From positions 55,515,612 to 55,579,611 of the forward strand of contig CM055095.1 of assembly GCA_029204225.1 (NCBI GenBank): a stretch of DNA of 64,000 nt, given 5' to 3'. The translations under genes were made by a program, and so were the position numbers. Position 1 is the stretch's first letter, and each line of letters starts with the position of its first letter. The notes beneath the pieces are model-generated. The model was not told the DNA's origin, ran no database searches, and was given only the letters and a program-made list of their open reading frames with translations. Shown here piece after piece: positions 31,608-44,193 of the stretch. This DNA comes from Diphasiastrum complanatum. Lineage: Eukaryota; Streptophyta; Lycopodiopsida; Lycopodiales; Lycopodiaceae.

Positions 31608-34600
31608 TCAAGGAACAGGCTTTTTTAGCAGGACCGCTATGGGAATGCGGACCATGTGACCTTCGTTCCCACGTAAGAGTAGACTGCCGAAGCTAGCTAT
31701 GGCGCTGCTGCGAGTAGCGGTGAGAGTGAGGGCGATGGGCTTCGCCTCTCCACCTTCGATGCTCAGCACCTCCGGTTCCACTTTGATCGATACGTTTGTG
31801 GGTTCCGTCACAGATGCTGTGTAGATTTCCCCCTTCGATGCCACATTGGTTACTGTCCTGACAGCAACACGGGAGCCTGTCAGATTTGCTATTGTCAAAG
31901 AAGGTGTGTTCAGATCGGAGGGTAGGTGATTCGTTCCGGGCACACACTTTGATCTTGTTGCCAGGAAGATTGTGGAATTGGATAGACCAGGGATCGAGCA
32001 AAGGAATGTGATATAATCTTCATAACCTGTACTCAAGCAGAAAAAATATATATGTCACAACATGCACTTAATCAGGTTGTGTTTACAGTAAGTACAATTC
32101 ATTAACAATATATGGCAGAACTGCAAAACTGTAAGCTCACAACAACCATCTGCTATTTTGATCACCATGATGAGTCTCTCGCTAATGGATATGCCTTGTT
32201 TGTTATGTGTTTTTCAATTTGTTGGTAAGAAAGCCATATTGATTAAGCATAAGCTTTACTGATTAATATCGGCGTGCCAGCTATGTAAAAAGCAAACCAG
32301 TGGATGGACTCAAAATTTCTATAGGAATATAAAAGAAGCAAGTAGAATATACATTTAAGTCGGGCTTGAGAATTCACCTGCATCGAAGATGAGACCTGGA
32401 TCCAATGCCGCGGTTGCATTCACCGCTCCTGCACCAAAATCAAATGGCGTTGCTGTTCCTAATTCTTCCGTCACATTGTTTGAAGGGTGCTGGGCAAGAA
32501 GAGGTTTTCCACTTGAGTCCACTACGAACGCAGTAGTTGCCATGGCGGATGCGATAGCCGCTGGACTGAAATCCGGATATTTTTGCTTCACAAGTGCTGC
32601 AATACCTGCTATGTGCGGTGTTGCCATGCTTGTTCCAGATATCATAGCAAAATTTTGGGCTGTAAACAATGTCAAAAGGGGAAATTCATGAAAGTCCGTT
32701 AGAGGAGTTCTAAATCTCAGTTGAATAAAGCAAGCATGCGCTCTTCTGATATAAAGACACTGGTAGTCATTCACATTGGTGAAGCAAAATGCCTGAGCAC
32801 TCCATCCAAGCAAATTTTCTCCAAAGCTGCCCTTTACTTCCCTAATCGTGATATGATCTAAAATAAGATGGTTCTAGTCAGATCATTTGAGCAACTGCAG
32901 AAGTAGGTTACAAGATGCTGACATTACAGCACAGAGCACATTTATCACCTTTCAATCCGTCGGAAGTACTTTCACCAATCGAGCTCCAGGCGGCCCAGAT
33001 CAGGTGTCCTGGAGCCATAATATTAGGCTTAAGCAGATCAGCGACGTTCATGTCAGAACTATCGACGTCTGGGCCTCGTGATGAAAAGGTTGTGACTTGA
33101 GGTGGAATTGAGCTGAAATTTGCCTGCTGACCACCTAGAATTTTTGCTTGTGCTCCAGTGCCAATCATCACACCAGTGGCACTCCTTTCTCTAGATGTGT
33201 AATAGTACTTTAATATGGCCTGTACGTGACGTTCAAAGAAACAAAATAAACAGGAAACTGATGACGATCAGAGTTCGAAGTGATGAAGATTCAAGAGAAG
33301 AAGTTACAACAATTTTTAAGTATAGCCAAAACAAGGGCAGGCAAGGAAGAGCTTCCAAGCAGATCGAAGTTCACTAATAAGAACTTTTCGCTCGCTGAGA
33401 TCCTGTCATTAAGACAAGGGCGTCCAGCCTAATAAGCTATCACTTGAAAGGAAGAGATTAAAGTTCAGGAAACATGGATTCGAATCAGGGATTTAACGTC
33501 TATTCCGATATTAATTAGCAGGAGTTACGAATTTATTTGTTAAACAATTTTTGTGAGATGAGTACTGAAATAAATAACACAAGACATGTAGTTCTGGTGG
33601 AATTTCCTACCAAGGAGTCATTCACGCTCGGAATGGTAATGGCAGGAAATTCTACAGCAACGGGAATGAACCTTTGCCGTTCAGTCATTTCTGAGCTTAT
33701 TAGAAACACAACTCCCGCTGCTTTTAAAGTATGAGCAGTTGAAATCAGGCCTCCAATAGTTGAGATTCCTAATGAAAACCTGAAACTGTATGTACAAATC
33801 ATTATCTTGCCTTCAACCATGGCTATATCAAAGTGATCCGGATCCTGACAATCGTCTACGTCAAGGTTGCTTAAATTTCTCATTCGGCCATCGCTCGCCA
33901 GTATCAGATTATACATGCCTTCACCGTCTGTTCCAGCTGGCATGAAAACTTCCACAGCTTAGAAACATAAAATGTCTTGAAAGCTCATCATGGCCGCAAC
34001 TATACTCAACCTTTGAAAACGGAGAGTGAATAGAAGAAATCACCAGTGTGAAATGGATATAGTGGGCAAAATAATTCTTACGAGTAATGCCGTTACCAGG
34101 GAACTTCTGCTTGTCTCCTAGAAAGATAAAATTCGGATATGTTCGATCATGAGTACTGGCAGCTACTGAGACAATCCATGGACTATACGAGAGAATTGTC
34201 TTTGGATATGGGCCTGAATTTCCTGCTGCTTGTGTTACAAATATTCCGGCCTTGATTACAGACAACATGGCCACGTCCAACAGCTGCAGGTATGTTGTTC
34301 CCCTTGGCGTCGAAGTAGGTCCAAGCGACAAGCTAATAATATCAACACCATCTATGACAGCCTGTGAAAACAGTGGATGGAGCCCAGAGATTTGAAATCA
34401 ATTGGATCAAATGTTCAATATGCATAACACCTACTCTATCCCGACATTTAAAATTTATATCTCATTACCGCCTTCATCAACAATCAGCTTCTGCTCGAGG
34501 ATAATTTCTGGTTAAAATCTTCATGTAAAAGAGCGGCCGCTAAGAAGCATGTGTTAAGTAAAAAAACGGATACCGAAGCAAGACCTGCTCAAGTGCTGCT

Positions 34601-35316
34601 ACCACATCTGCAAAAAAGCCTCCGATGTTTCTATACAGTGCCTTATATTCAGCAATACTGGGAAAACAAGCAAAGACATAAAACATTGTTAAAAAAAACA
34701 TAAAATTACTCGATCTCAAAGACTCATTAAAGTAAATATAAACTTCGAGTGCTGAAAAAAATGAAGTGGTAAAAGCATTACTGAGCGCGTGGTGCCATTC
34801 CGCTAGCATTTCCGTAGTTAAAACCTCCGAGAACAACTGGCACGCCATTATTTCCAGCTGCTGTCGATGCTGTATGGCTTTGATCCAAGGAGAAATGCAA
34901 GAACCAGTACAAAGGAACTCTTATCATTCACGCCATCAAAATACGCAAACGCAGATGAAGTTTTCAGCAGAGAGTCTAGCCATGGCACACATGATTCGCT
35001 CACAGCTTGCTTTGAGGAATCAAGCCGGCGGTACCGAATTTCGAAATATCACAGAACTTGGAAACTAGGGTGCATTATCGTTTCACATGAAACGTAGAGC
35101 TAATCAACAACCTACTAAGTAGTACTAAGTTATCAATTAAAAACCAATCAAACAGTATTATAAAAAAGAGGCCCATTTGCTTGAAGCAATCACTTGCAAT
35201 TGGAATGGTTACTGCAGCTGCATTGCGTGATATATGAGTTATACGTTTGCTAATTAAAGCAATCATGTGGAGTAGATCATGCTACACAACTAATATGTAG
35301 ACAATAATGTGATTAG

Positions 35317-35376
<60 letters not shown>

Positions 35377-36834
35377 CCTTCCGTGACCATTTTCATCCAG
35401 TGGTGAGGCAAAATTTATGGACGCATTGAATTCCCCAGCAGAAATGGCGGCAGCTGCAAAATGTCGCGCACCCACAAGCTTGTTGTTACAAGATCCTTCG
35501 GGAAAATCCGACGTAACTTCACATTTGCCACTGTAACTAATTGGTGGCTTGTAACTGTTCGGCACTTGATCGGAGAAGCTCGGGTGTCTCGGATCTACCC
35601 CAGTGTCAACAAGTCCGATGACGGTGCCTTCCCCAGCATTGTGGAGTCCTCCTTCTAATTCAGCCCAGCATCCAGTAGGCAGTCCAAGATATTCTGGTGT
35701 GTGTGTCGTCATTGTTGTTAAGCGAGTATCCTTTTCCATGTGTAAAACTTGCGATCGTTTGACGAGTACATCTGCCTTCACAAATCCTGTATTAGAGTTC
35801 TCACCTTGGAGACTTAATACAGAAGGAAGCTAATATCTCTTTAACCACCCAATATTGAAACAATCAATAATAAGCGCCCGTAACGTTATTTTGAAGAGGA
35901 AAGAAGGCAAAGAAATGCGATAGAGGATCCACACTTGTTCTGGTGTGATGTCAACTGCGAATCCGTTGATAAGATGATGGTAGCTGTAAAGTTTTTTGTA
36001 ATTTCTTTTGGCAAACGTGCTCTCCAGAAGAAAATCCTGCTTCCGCGTGAGATAAGCTACATGAGCTGCCACAAAGTTGCTGTACCAGCAAGCACACGTT
36101 ATAACTAAGCTGCAGTTGCTAGCATTGAAGAGGAAACACATACATCAAACTACAATTAACTGATTCGCAATTTCTCCTCATAGTGAGTCACCTAACTCGG
36201 ACTTCAACCAATCTCTAATTGAGAGCATGTGATTAATCCTCCTCTGTTTCTAATTTCTGACTCTTTGATTTGTTCCATTAAAGAGCTTCGAATTGCTTAT
36301 GAAACTTGGATGCGTGACATAAAGTTTGTTCAACTCTAAAATCTTCTCATTCGAGAGTTATTAAAATGACCTCGACAACAATGATGTCAATCCTCGAGAA
36401 TCTATTTTCGAATCAAGCGTAGAAAGGATAAGCACAAATGGAAAATGTCACCTTGAGTTTTAGGACGAAAGAATTTTGGAGTATATTACATTCAGAGAAA
36501 ACACAAGTACTTATATACATTTTAGAATGTTAGATTGTATAAAGTTGTATCATAAACGAAAGTTTCTACGAGTGTAACAGCTTGTGGTTATCTCAACATG
36601 CACCTTCTTGACTCTCAATAAATAGCAAGGTGGCGTAAAGAAAAACGAAACGTACTTGGAGACATTCCTTTTCTTCCCCGAAGGTGCAGAAGTTGCGGAA
36701 AATCTATAATAATGAACTACAGGATCCCCCTCCACTATGACCACATACACTTCTGTAGAAACCAAGCTGGTAAATTCAGTAAGTGTTATGATCAGCATGA
36801 TGAAGCTACGTAATGGCAGTTTGCAATCAACCAT
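31608..36834 (-). CDS. Subtilisin-like serine protease, SBT2 type
   Basis: Secreted plant subtilase that cleaves proteins in the cell wall or secretory route. Ten exons join in frame to 829 codons: 36834-36656, 36079-35935, 35775-35378, 34877-34782, 34657-34585, 34361-34082, 33957-33611, 33219-32949, 32659-32378, 32026-31608. All introns are GT-AG. A hydrophobic signal segment (FIMLIITLTEFTSLV) starts about residue 12; the I9 inhibitor prodomain spans roughly 25-130. The catalytic triad is complete: Asp165 (GLVDTGVDP), His242 (GHGSHTA), Ser607 (SGTSMATPH), with oxyanion Asn345 (TQAAGNSGP). A protease-associated domain fills about 395-505 and an Fn3-like domain the C-terminus. Length and the EVYVVIVEGDP start match the SBT2 clade. 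The start was chosen as the first Met giving a signal peptide. The model is an inference from homology; expression is untested. Confidence 0.92.
35319..35376. repeat. (TG)n(AG)n compound microsatellite at a splice donor
   Basis: A TG run (35319-35350) followed by a GA run (35351-35376). On the minus strand this is CT then CA repeats that begin at the second base of subtilase intron 3, so the donor reads AAG|GTCTCTCTC. Confidence 0.93.
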
Positions 36835-37440
36835 TTTTGCTCGATACCCCTCTCTACGTAGCTTCCCCGCAATCAATATCGAGCAAATGATGATCAAATC
36901 TGGCAGCTCACAACACAATGTGATTGGATCGGAGCTCAGAAAGTGCAAAAACACTCATAAAGAATTGGGATTTGAATCGAATGATCAATTCCCCTCGCAA
37001 ACGCATCTGAATATTGTTGTTCAGATTTCAGACTCAACCTCAGATCAGCTTTACTGATCAGTACTCAGTACCGTAGGCGGTACATGCAGCAGCTCCACTC
37101 ACATCTTAGATGAATGAATGTGTGTGAGACAGAGACAGCATACGGATGGATGGAAATAGAGCACCCGTGATAGAGCAGCAAAAGGTGATGGTGGTTCTGC
37201 AAAAGAGTTGGACCAGCCTAGCTGAAGTCTCCTCTCCTCATGCTGTCTGCCACTATCTATCTGGTATACGGAAACTTGGCATCCAAAGCATACAAAAACT
37301 ACAAACTTTTTACATATTATGAGGTGGGTTTTGGCATGATTTTGCCTTGCCTTGCAGCATCATCATCATCGGCAGCAGCAGCAGCCGACTTCAAATGCAC
37401 TACAAAAGGCCCTATAGCATTGGGTTAAGCAATACAATGG
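36835..37440. other. Upstream region of the subtilase gene
   Basis: Minus-strand 5' flank of the subtilase. It holds TCA and GCA trinucleotide runs (about 37358-37388) and no other gene. A core promoter could not be identified with confidence. Confidence 0.4.
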
Positions 37441-40320
37441 TTTATATAGTGTTGTCTGGAGCTATGGGGGCAATGGCCTCTTCAGAAGAACATTATCATA
37501 TATAATCCAGAGCTCATGGGATGGATTATATGTGATGATGGCTCTACTAGTAGAGTATTATCCACATACTTTGCTTGTCCTGGGATTTTTATGTTTTTTA
37601 ATATTTTGTTTGTAAAAAGTGGAAAGAAATTTTTATGCTAATTTTTTTAATTTCATTTTTTCATGTGGCAAATACTTCAAGACATGTTTGATGTCGAGAT
37701 ATTTTACTTTTGGGAATGGTTTGTTTAGTGACCTTTGCACCTGGCGAAACAACTATAAAATTATGGTGAGCCCTAATGGCCTCGCCATAATTAAACAAAC
37801 ATGCCAATTGGACCTGCCACCATCTCACCACACAAAACCGCAAAGTTTAGTTTAGTGAGGAAAACATGCTGGACGTGAGTTGTTATCCATGTACAAAACA
37901 AGTTAAACCTCTTAACAACATACTAGTCATTATTAAAAACAATTGGTCCAATCTTCCCATTCATAAACATTATTTGGCGATAGGCCAAACCCTGTAGTTA
38001 CCATATCAAGGCATACGCCATAATGACCAGTTCCTAGGGTATCGGTCCATATTCGTTACATTATAACAGTGCTATGTACTTGAAGTAAACCGTAAATACA
38101 TCTTGCAAAATAGGATGGGCTAGGACACGCGGGTGGATATTAGGGCGAATGCACCATACTAATCCCAATGACTTCTGTATGAAACCCAATGTCAAAAACA
38201 AGCCATGTCTCTATTTCAACCATTATGAAACCTATTAGACCTAACATGAGACGATATATTGTCATATCAAGCATTGGCGAAAATCATTACCATTAGAGCC
38301 GGCAACTCCATGCCATTCTAACCCGTAGAGCAAGATGTCAACATTTATGCATAAATCCATGTGCTTCACGAATGATCAAGCCAATGCCCTAATAAGCTTA
38401 TGTAGGACCAAAGGACTGAAAAAAAACTGGTAGGTTGTAACAACTTCTAGGTAAAGTTTTAGTGAAAAGACTTAACCACGTGGTGATATTCAAAGGGTTT
38501 GATTTCGTTTCATGAAGGAATAGAAAGAGTATCCAAGAATGAGTAGTTCTCAAAAAAATTATGTTACCACATAATATGTCATGTATCATGGTTTGACGCA
38601 CTAAGAATTATAGTAATCCTATGACATGAAGTAGTTAAAACGAAATCCGTATGAATTAACTACATAGAGTTTTATTTCCCTTACCTGGACAAGTGTCCTC
38701 GTGCTTTCTTGTGATGATATCATGGCATTTCCAAAGAGTGTGTATTCGTAGCTATTCAAAAACAACACAATTTCATCTTAAAGCAAAGCTTTAATTTAGT
38801 GTTGTATCTTAAACCTCCTCATTCCCTTGAGCATAAGACAAACATTGTCTTATGTCAAGAGGTTTCATATCGACGTAAGAAATGGGTAAATATACTAGTA
38901 TGAATTCTTCTAAAGTGTAAACCAAAATGGCATACCTGTAGTAAAGTAAAATCTGAATCTTTTGAGGAGAGTGTAAAGTTCCGTTTGAAGAAGATATGAT
39001 ATTATAGACAAGTAAATTGCACATTCGATTTTCATGACAACAACAAAAGTGCTTATCAAATAGCGATTTGATCATGGTTTCCACCTATGAATCTCAAAAA
39101 GCAACCGAAACATAATGTTTATCAATTGGCCATACATAATTGAGTAGTAATACATTGATTGTAACTGATTGGAACATTGTCCAGACAACACATAGAGTGC
39201 TCACATATGGAAAAAAAGAGTATATTAATCAAAATGTATTTTTTGAGCAACAGCTACATCGCTGCTACAACAATAGTAGATCGCATCGTAAACATGAAAA
39301 ATTAGAGCCTAATATGTAGGTGAAACTATTGTTCGAATAGGAAGCTTGTCTTACAAAAAGAACTTAATTCTTATAGCACCAAAACATGAAAACAGGCACT
39401 GTAGGACAATGATGGATTGTGAAGAAGCTAGGTTTAGGTGAATCATATGAGAGGTCTGGAGAGGTGTGGTTGTGCACTCCATAATATATATGCCCCCTTA
39501 TTCAAATTGTCCACCTCATCTTGGCTTAAAGTAGTGCCTATTGAGACACGTCGCCAATTTTCTTCATTTCTTCGAGGGGGAGCCGCAATATTTTCATTCG
39601 GATTCCATGTCTGTATAACATCTATATTACAGAACCACATGAAATCACATTGTCTTATGGACTTCTCTCTCCAAAATCAACAAGTTGCATGTGTCTCCTT
39701 TTGCAATATTGCTTGTGGAGGTATTTCTTTCATGGGTGGGAATGGCCTTGGATATTCAAAATTTGGTCTATCCGACACATTAGGATTATCTTTTGTCCAT
39801 TGTGACATAGGTCCTTTTTGTGGAGCAATTCATTCATCTTCATCTAAGGTCATGGAAGTAGAGTTTAGTAATGCATTATCTACAATGTCATGGATCAGAT
39901 TGACAAATGACATTTCTTGAATGTTAGTTGCGTCATCAAAAGATACTTTATCCAATAGTTTTCCATACTAGGACCCAATCCAACATGTCTGCCTTTTTTA
40001 TATGAAGCATAGTGAGCACTCTACAAAATGACATCCACCATGTTTCCAACACACACTTTATATAATGATAGTTGTGTTCGATAATTCTCAATAGTTAGCC
40101 AGCTTCCGCGCTTTGATTCAGATAGGTTAATAGTCGGTATCATAGCCATCTCACTATCATCCATTACCTATCAACCATATTTTTGTATTTCAAAATAAAC
40201 TCAACACATCAACTATCTACAATGTGGGACACTGAAACTTAATTACCAACATTTTTAGCTTATGAATTTCATATATCTTCTCCAATGAGCATACCGAACA
40301 TGCCACCATGACGCACATGC
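37441..40320. other. Intergenic region, parent of a deleted duplication
   Basis: No assignable gene. Three segments (about 37459-37515, 38187-38226 and 39779-40317) recur in the same order at 41160-41817. An open frame at 39438-39917 lacks family motifs, and most of its second half lies in the duplicated segment. Confidence 0.6.
39779..40317. repeat. 540-bp direct repeat, copy 1
   Basis: Nearly identical to 41279-41817, with a handful of substitutions. Begins ATTAGGATTATCTTTTGTCC and ends near CCACCATGACGC. Confidence 0.95.
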
Positions 40321-40589
40321 CTTTAAAAGAGGGAAAAACATGCTTTTTCACAAAAAATTCCCAAAACTCACAAAATGTCTATACAAAGAATATGCATTTT
40401 GACCAAAAACTTCAATATACCATGTCCAAAAAAATTGAAAATTTTCATAAAACCTAAAAAATTGAAAATGTCCATGAAAATACACAAAATATTTATGGTG
40501 TCTTAATAGTCTAAAATGACTTTCATGAAAATAACTCGCATAATACCTCTTTGGGCCTTCGTTGCTCTTGTCGACAAAGCGTTCATATG

Positions 40590-40890
40590 TTCAACATTTC
40601 TATGCTAAGCACACGTAAATGTTAAACATAGCTATGCTTCGTCGGCAAAATTGTTGACAAAAGCAAAAAAACTTTAAAAATTTAATTTTTTTAAAAAGCT
40701 TAATTTTTTTTTAAAAGACTTAAAAAATGAAAAAAAAACTAAAAAAAATAAAAATAAAACTAAAAATAAAATAAGATTAAAATCAAAAATTAAAAAACTA
40801 AAAAAAATCTATAATTTTGAGAAATCATAAAATTTAAATACTAGAAATAAAAAAAAATGAGAAATAAAAAAATTTAAGATTAAAGTTGTG
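40590..40890. repeat. A-rich low-complexity tract
   Basis: About 300 bp of A-rich sequence with short TTTAAAAA and AAAATAAAAC runs. No coding content. Confidence 0.85.
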
Positions 40891-40925
40891 AGTAACCAAG
40901 GTGAATAAATGTCTTTCACTAAAAT

Positions 40926-41067
40926 ACGCACATGGAGTACAGGCATTGTGCGCATCCAACGGTGCACAAACAGGTGGGACTCTAGGAGAGTGCGGGAGAG
41001 TGTCATGGACACTCTCTCACCTGCTCTGCACCGTTGGATGCACACCTGGCATTTATTGCGTGTGCGT
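40926..41067. mobile_element. 142-bp hairpin, MITE-like
   Basis: Left arm ACGCACATGGAGTACAGGCA through GCATCCAACGGTGCA pairs with right arm TGCACCGTTGGATGCACACC through GCGTGTGCGT. The arms run inwards through CACCTG/GGTG and GAGAGTGT/ACACTCTC, so nearly the whole element folds on itself. It begins and ends with the inverted heptamer ACGCACA/TGTGCGT. No coding capacity. Flanks show no unambiguous target duplication. Confidence 0.8.
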
Positions 41068-41159
41068 TTTTCATCCTCAGGGCAAGGTGAATTGTGAGTA
41101 CAAATTGAAATATGTACTAAGTAAAGGCAATTGGCCCTCCTCGGAATAGTAAAAGTATC

Positions 41160-41817
41160 ATATATAATTTGGAGCTCGGGGGCAATGGTCTTCAGAAAAA
41201 CATTATCATATATAATCCAGAGCTCCCCAATGTCAAAAACAAGCCATGTCTCTATTTCAACCATTATAACTATCCCACATTAGGATTATCTTTTGTCCAC
41301 TGTGACATAGGTCACTTTTGTGGAACAATTCATTCATCTCCATCTAAGGTCTTGGAAGTAGATTTTAGTAATGCATTATCTACAATGTCATGGATAAGAT
41401 TGACAAATGACATTTCTTGAATGTTAGTTGCGTTACCAAAAGATACTTTATCCAATAGTTTTCCATACTAGGACCCAATCCAACATGTCTGCCTTTTTTA
41501 TATGAAGCATAGTGAGCACTCTACAAAATGACATCCACCATGTTTCCAACACACACTTTATATAATGATAATTGTGGTCGATAACCCTCAATAGCTAGCC
41601 AGCTTCCACGCTTTGATTCAGATAGGTTAATAGTCGGTATCATAGCCATCTCACTATCATCCATTATCTATCAACCATATTTTTGTATTTCAAAATAAAC
41701 TCAACACATCAACTATCTACAATGTGGGACATTGAAACTTAATTACCAATATTTTAAGCTTATGAATTTCATATATCTTCTCCAATGAGCATACCGAACA
41801 TGCCACCATGACGCTCA
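41160..41817. repeat. Internally deleted duplicate of 37.4-40.3 kb
   Basis: Contains, in order, near copies of 37459-37515 (ATTATCATATATAATCCAGAG), 38187-38226 (AATGTCAAAAACAAGCCATG) and 39779-40317, joined directly. About 0.67 kb and 1.55 kb present in the left version are absent here. Confidence 0.88.
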
Positions 41818-42639
41818 TCCACATTTTGTAGATTGACGTTATCGACTCTTCGCTGATTCTTTGTTGAACACTTCCTCTTGCCTTTTGGATCTAATTGCAA
41901 CATTTCTAACTCGTACCTTCCCATGAAAACATTTGTTGAAGTGGTACGCATCCAGTGGACATGTACAATTTTCGTTAATGTGTCGTCACTTTTTTGAATA
42001 AAGTGGCTGGGAGGAGACATAGTAGCAATGCTCTTATGTGTTTATGTGGATAGTTTGCCATGTACTTTGAAGAGAAATCAATAAAGTGGATATTTTGGAG
42101 CCTACTTTGGTGTGCTTTGAGTTGAATTTAGATAGCTTTGTGATATTTGGTATCAGAGCACTTCCTTTCCAGGATTGTGTGGGGATTGGCATCACTTTCA
42201 TTTGTAGTTAGGGTTTATTGGATGCTAGGTTGGTCAACGCGTTACAAGAGTTTTTTTGAGCATTTTGAGAGCCCCGAAGCTTACAGATTGCAGCCCTATG
42301 GTGGATTGCTAGTCCTTGGGTAGCCTTTGAGCATCTACTGTTGTTTAGCTTGCTTTTTTTCTTTGCTTTTATAAAAATCAGCCTTCCTTAGTTTTGTAAA
42401 AGTGTTTGTAACTTTTTCAATTCTCAGCATTTTTCGAATCTGACAGTTGCCATAGCCTTCTGGAGGTAGGTCGCTAGTGGGGTAGTGCCTATCAGATTCC
42501 TATTTAGTTATTTCCTCTTGTTTTCGAAAATTGTCACAAGAGTTTGTGGGCTGCCAGATTTTTTTCAGTTGTAAAAGATCTATTCTATCCAGTTCTTTAG
42601 GGAATTTAGGGTAGTCCCTCTGTGTAGCCAAAGTTTACA

Positions 42640-43396
42640 GGTGCAGTAGCAGTAAGAACCACAGATGTGGTAGAAAACTGGCTATAGAAATGGGAAAAGG
42701 CCTTTGGAATGTGTGGAATTACCGATGAGTCAGAAATGATTGCTGAAGCTACCTATCAGTTACAGGAATCGACACAACGATGGTGGAGAAAGGTTGAAAA
42801 AGACGACCTTGTACCGGATTTCTGAAAGGCAATTGGGTGTCTCTAGATGAAAAGAATCGAGCCATGCAACAGTGGACATGCCTCAAGCAAGGCAATTGGT
42901 TGGTTCAAGAATATGCTGATAGGTATAGAGAGGCGTTGCTGAGGATTGCTGAGGATGTGCCTATGTATTTATTGGTGTTCTATTTCATCGAAGGACTCAA
43001 GGAGAATTTGCGGCCTTTTGTGTGAAAGGAGCAAACACACACTGTTCCGAATGCCATTCAGATGGCTCTTTATTATGAAAATGGGAAGAAGTTTCATGAA
43101 CCTGCTGCGGGAACCTTGAGTGGTCAAGGCCAAGGGGGCCAAATGCCTTGGGGTAAGTGCAAATTCAAGAAGTTTAAAGGCCAATGGCAAGGGCAAGGAC
43201 AAGGGCAAGCTCCAGGTGGCCAAAAGGGTAAAGGGGTTGGTGCTCCAAAAGGCAAAGGGTTGTATGGGCGGCCTAATGCCCAAGGGGGTCAACGCTCTAT
43301 GTTGTCGCCACAAGACCAAGAGAGAGCAAAAGAGAGAATTTATGCTTTGGATGCTTGGGACAACATTGGTGGAAGGAATGTCCATGAAACCAGATG
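42640..43396 (+). pseudogene. Gypsy gag with Gly/Gln/Lys-rich tail
   Basis: Reads KWEKAFGMCGITDESEMIAE, ATYQLQESTQRWWRKVEKDD, then in shifted frame MQQWTCLKQGNWLVQEYADR and FIEGLKENLRPFV: the gag capsid family. After a TGA at 43024 it continues with a basic GQGQGGQMPWGK...KFKGQWQGQG tail and no cysteine zinc knuckle. Ends with ERIYALDAWDN, similar to the segment before the protease. Confidence 0.8.
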
Positions 43397-43589
43397 AGAA
43401 CCACTTATAGTCTTCAAGTAGAGTAGCAACAACAACCAATGGAAGTAGAAGAGATCCTGCCAGAAGCTAATCCCGATGTTCCTCGTTTGATGAATGTTTC
43501 TGTGGTGCGGAAGGTGGAGACGACTCCTCCAATGACACTATCAAAAGCGACACAATATGGGTATCAGTTTCCTGACACTTCTTTGATAG

Positions 43590-43999
43590 TTATGCGTGGA
43601 CAACTTTGTGGTAGAAAAGGCCTGTAGCCTTTGAGAGCAAGAAGCTCACCTTGGCATTGCGGAATTACCCAACTCATGAGAAAGAGCTGTTTTGTCATAA
43701 TCCATGCGTTAAAGGTATGGAGGCATTATTTGTACGGATCCGAGTTTTATGTGTACACTGATCATGATACCTTGAGGTATTTTTGCAAACAGCCCGATCT
43801 CAGAGGCCGACAGATGAGATGGTCTGAACTTATGCAAGAATTTCAGATGGAAAGTCGGTATAAGAAAGGGGCAGAAAATAGAGTGGCTAATGCATTGTCT
43901 CGTGTAGTGTATCAAATGTCATTTGTGGTCATTGAAAATGACCTATTGGTTGAGATAAAGAAGGCTCAAGTAGAGGATCCTCGATGTAAAAGATTTTGA
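43590..43999 (+). pseudogene. Gypsy RNase H fragment
   Basis: KRPVAFESKKLTLALRNYPT, HEKELF, then HALKVWRHYLYGSEFYVYTD and HDTLRYFCKQPDLRGRQMRW, ending KKGAENRVANALSR. The final D of the TDH block and the DALSR position (here NALSR) correspond to RNase H catalytic/core positions. One frameshift occurs near 43690. Cut off at 43999 by a tandem duplication. Confidence 0.85.
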
Positions 44000-44193
44000 C
44001 TTCTATGCTAACTTTTGCAAAACTCCAATGACCAATTTGAACATACTATTGCCTTATGCCAAAAATGGACCAATGCTAAGACATGGATTCAAAAGATTTT
44101 GACTTCTATGCTAACTTTTGCAAAACTCCAATGACCAATTTGAACATACTACTGCCTTATGCCAAAAATGGACCAATGCTAAGACATGGATTC
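43988..44193. repeat. 103-bp tandem duplication
   Basis: Two adjacent 103-bp units starting AAAAGATTTTGACTTCTATG, differing at one base. The first unit overlaps the end of the RNase H reading frame. Confidence 0.95.

Larger units (their letters stand above)
42020..44000 (+). mobile_element. Ty3/Gypsy relic: primer site, gag, RNase H
   Basis: TGGTATCAGAGC at 42148-42159 is an initiator-tRNA primer-binding site; the preceding stretch with an AATAAA near 42079 is probably LTR end. A leader of about 500 bp, gag (42640-43390) and RNase H (43620-43999) follow. Protease and reverse transcriptase between gag and RNase H are missing, so it is internally deleted. The Met primer and H-E-K-E-L block fit the chromovirus-like Gypsy group. 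Confidence 0.8.

Noticed and set aside
32820-32880. Possible extra subtilase exon reading KGSFGENLLGWSAQAF
   Set aside because: Exons 8 and 9 join in phase without it and the join matches the family; including it shifts the frame or adds an unmatched insert.
36835-36954. Upstream Met extending the subtilase N-terminus by 40 residues
   Set aside because: The shorter start places the hydrophobic signal segment at the N-terminus as expected for the family.
39438-39917. 160-codon open frame as a gene
   Set aside because: No recognised domain, no splice or paralog support, and half of it lies in a non-coding duplicated segment.
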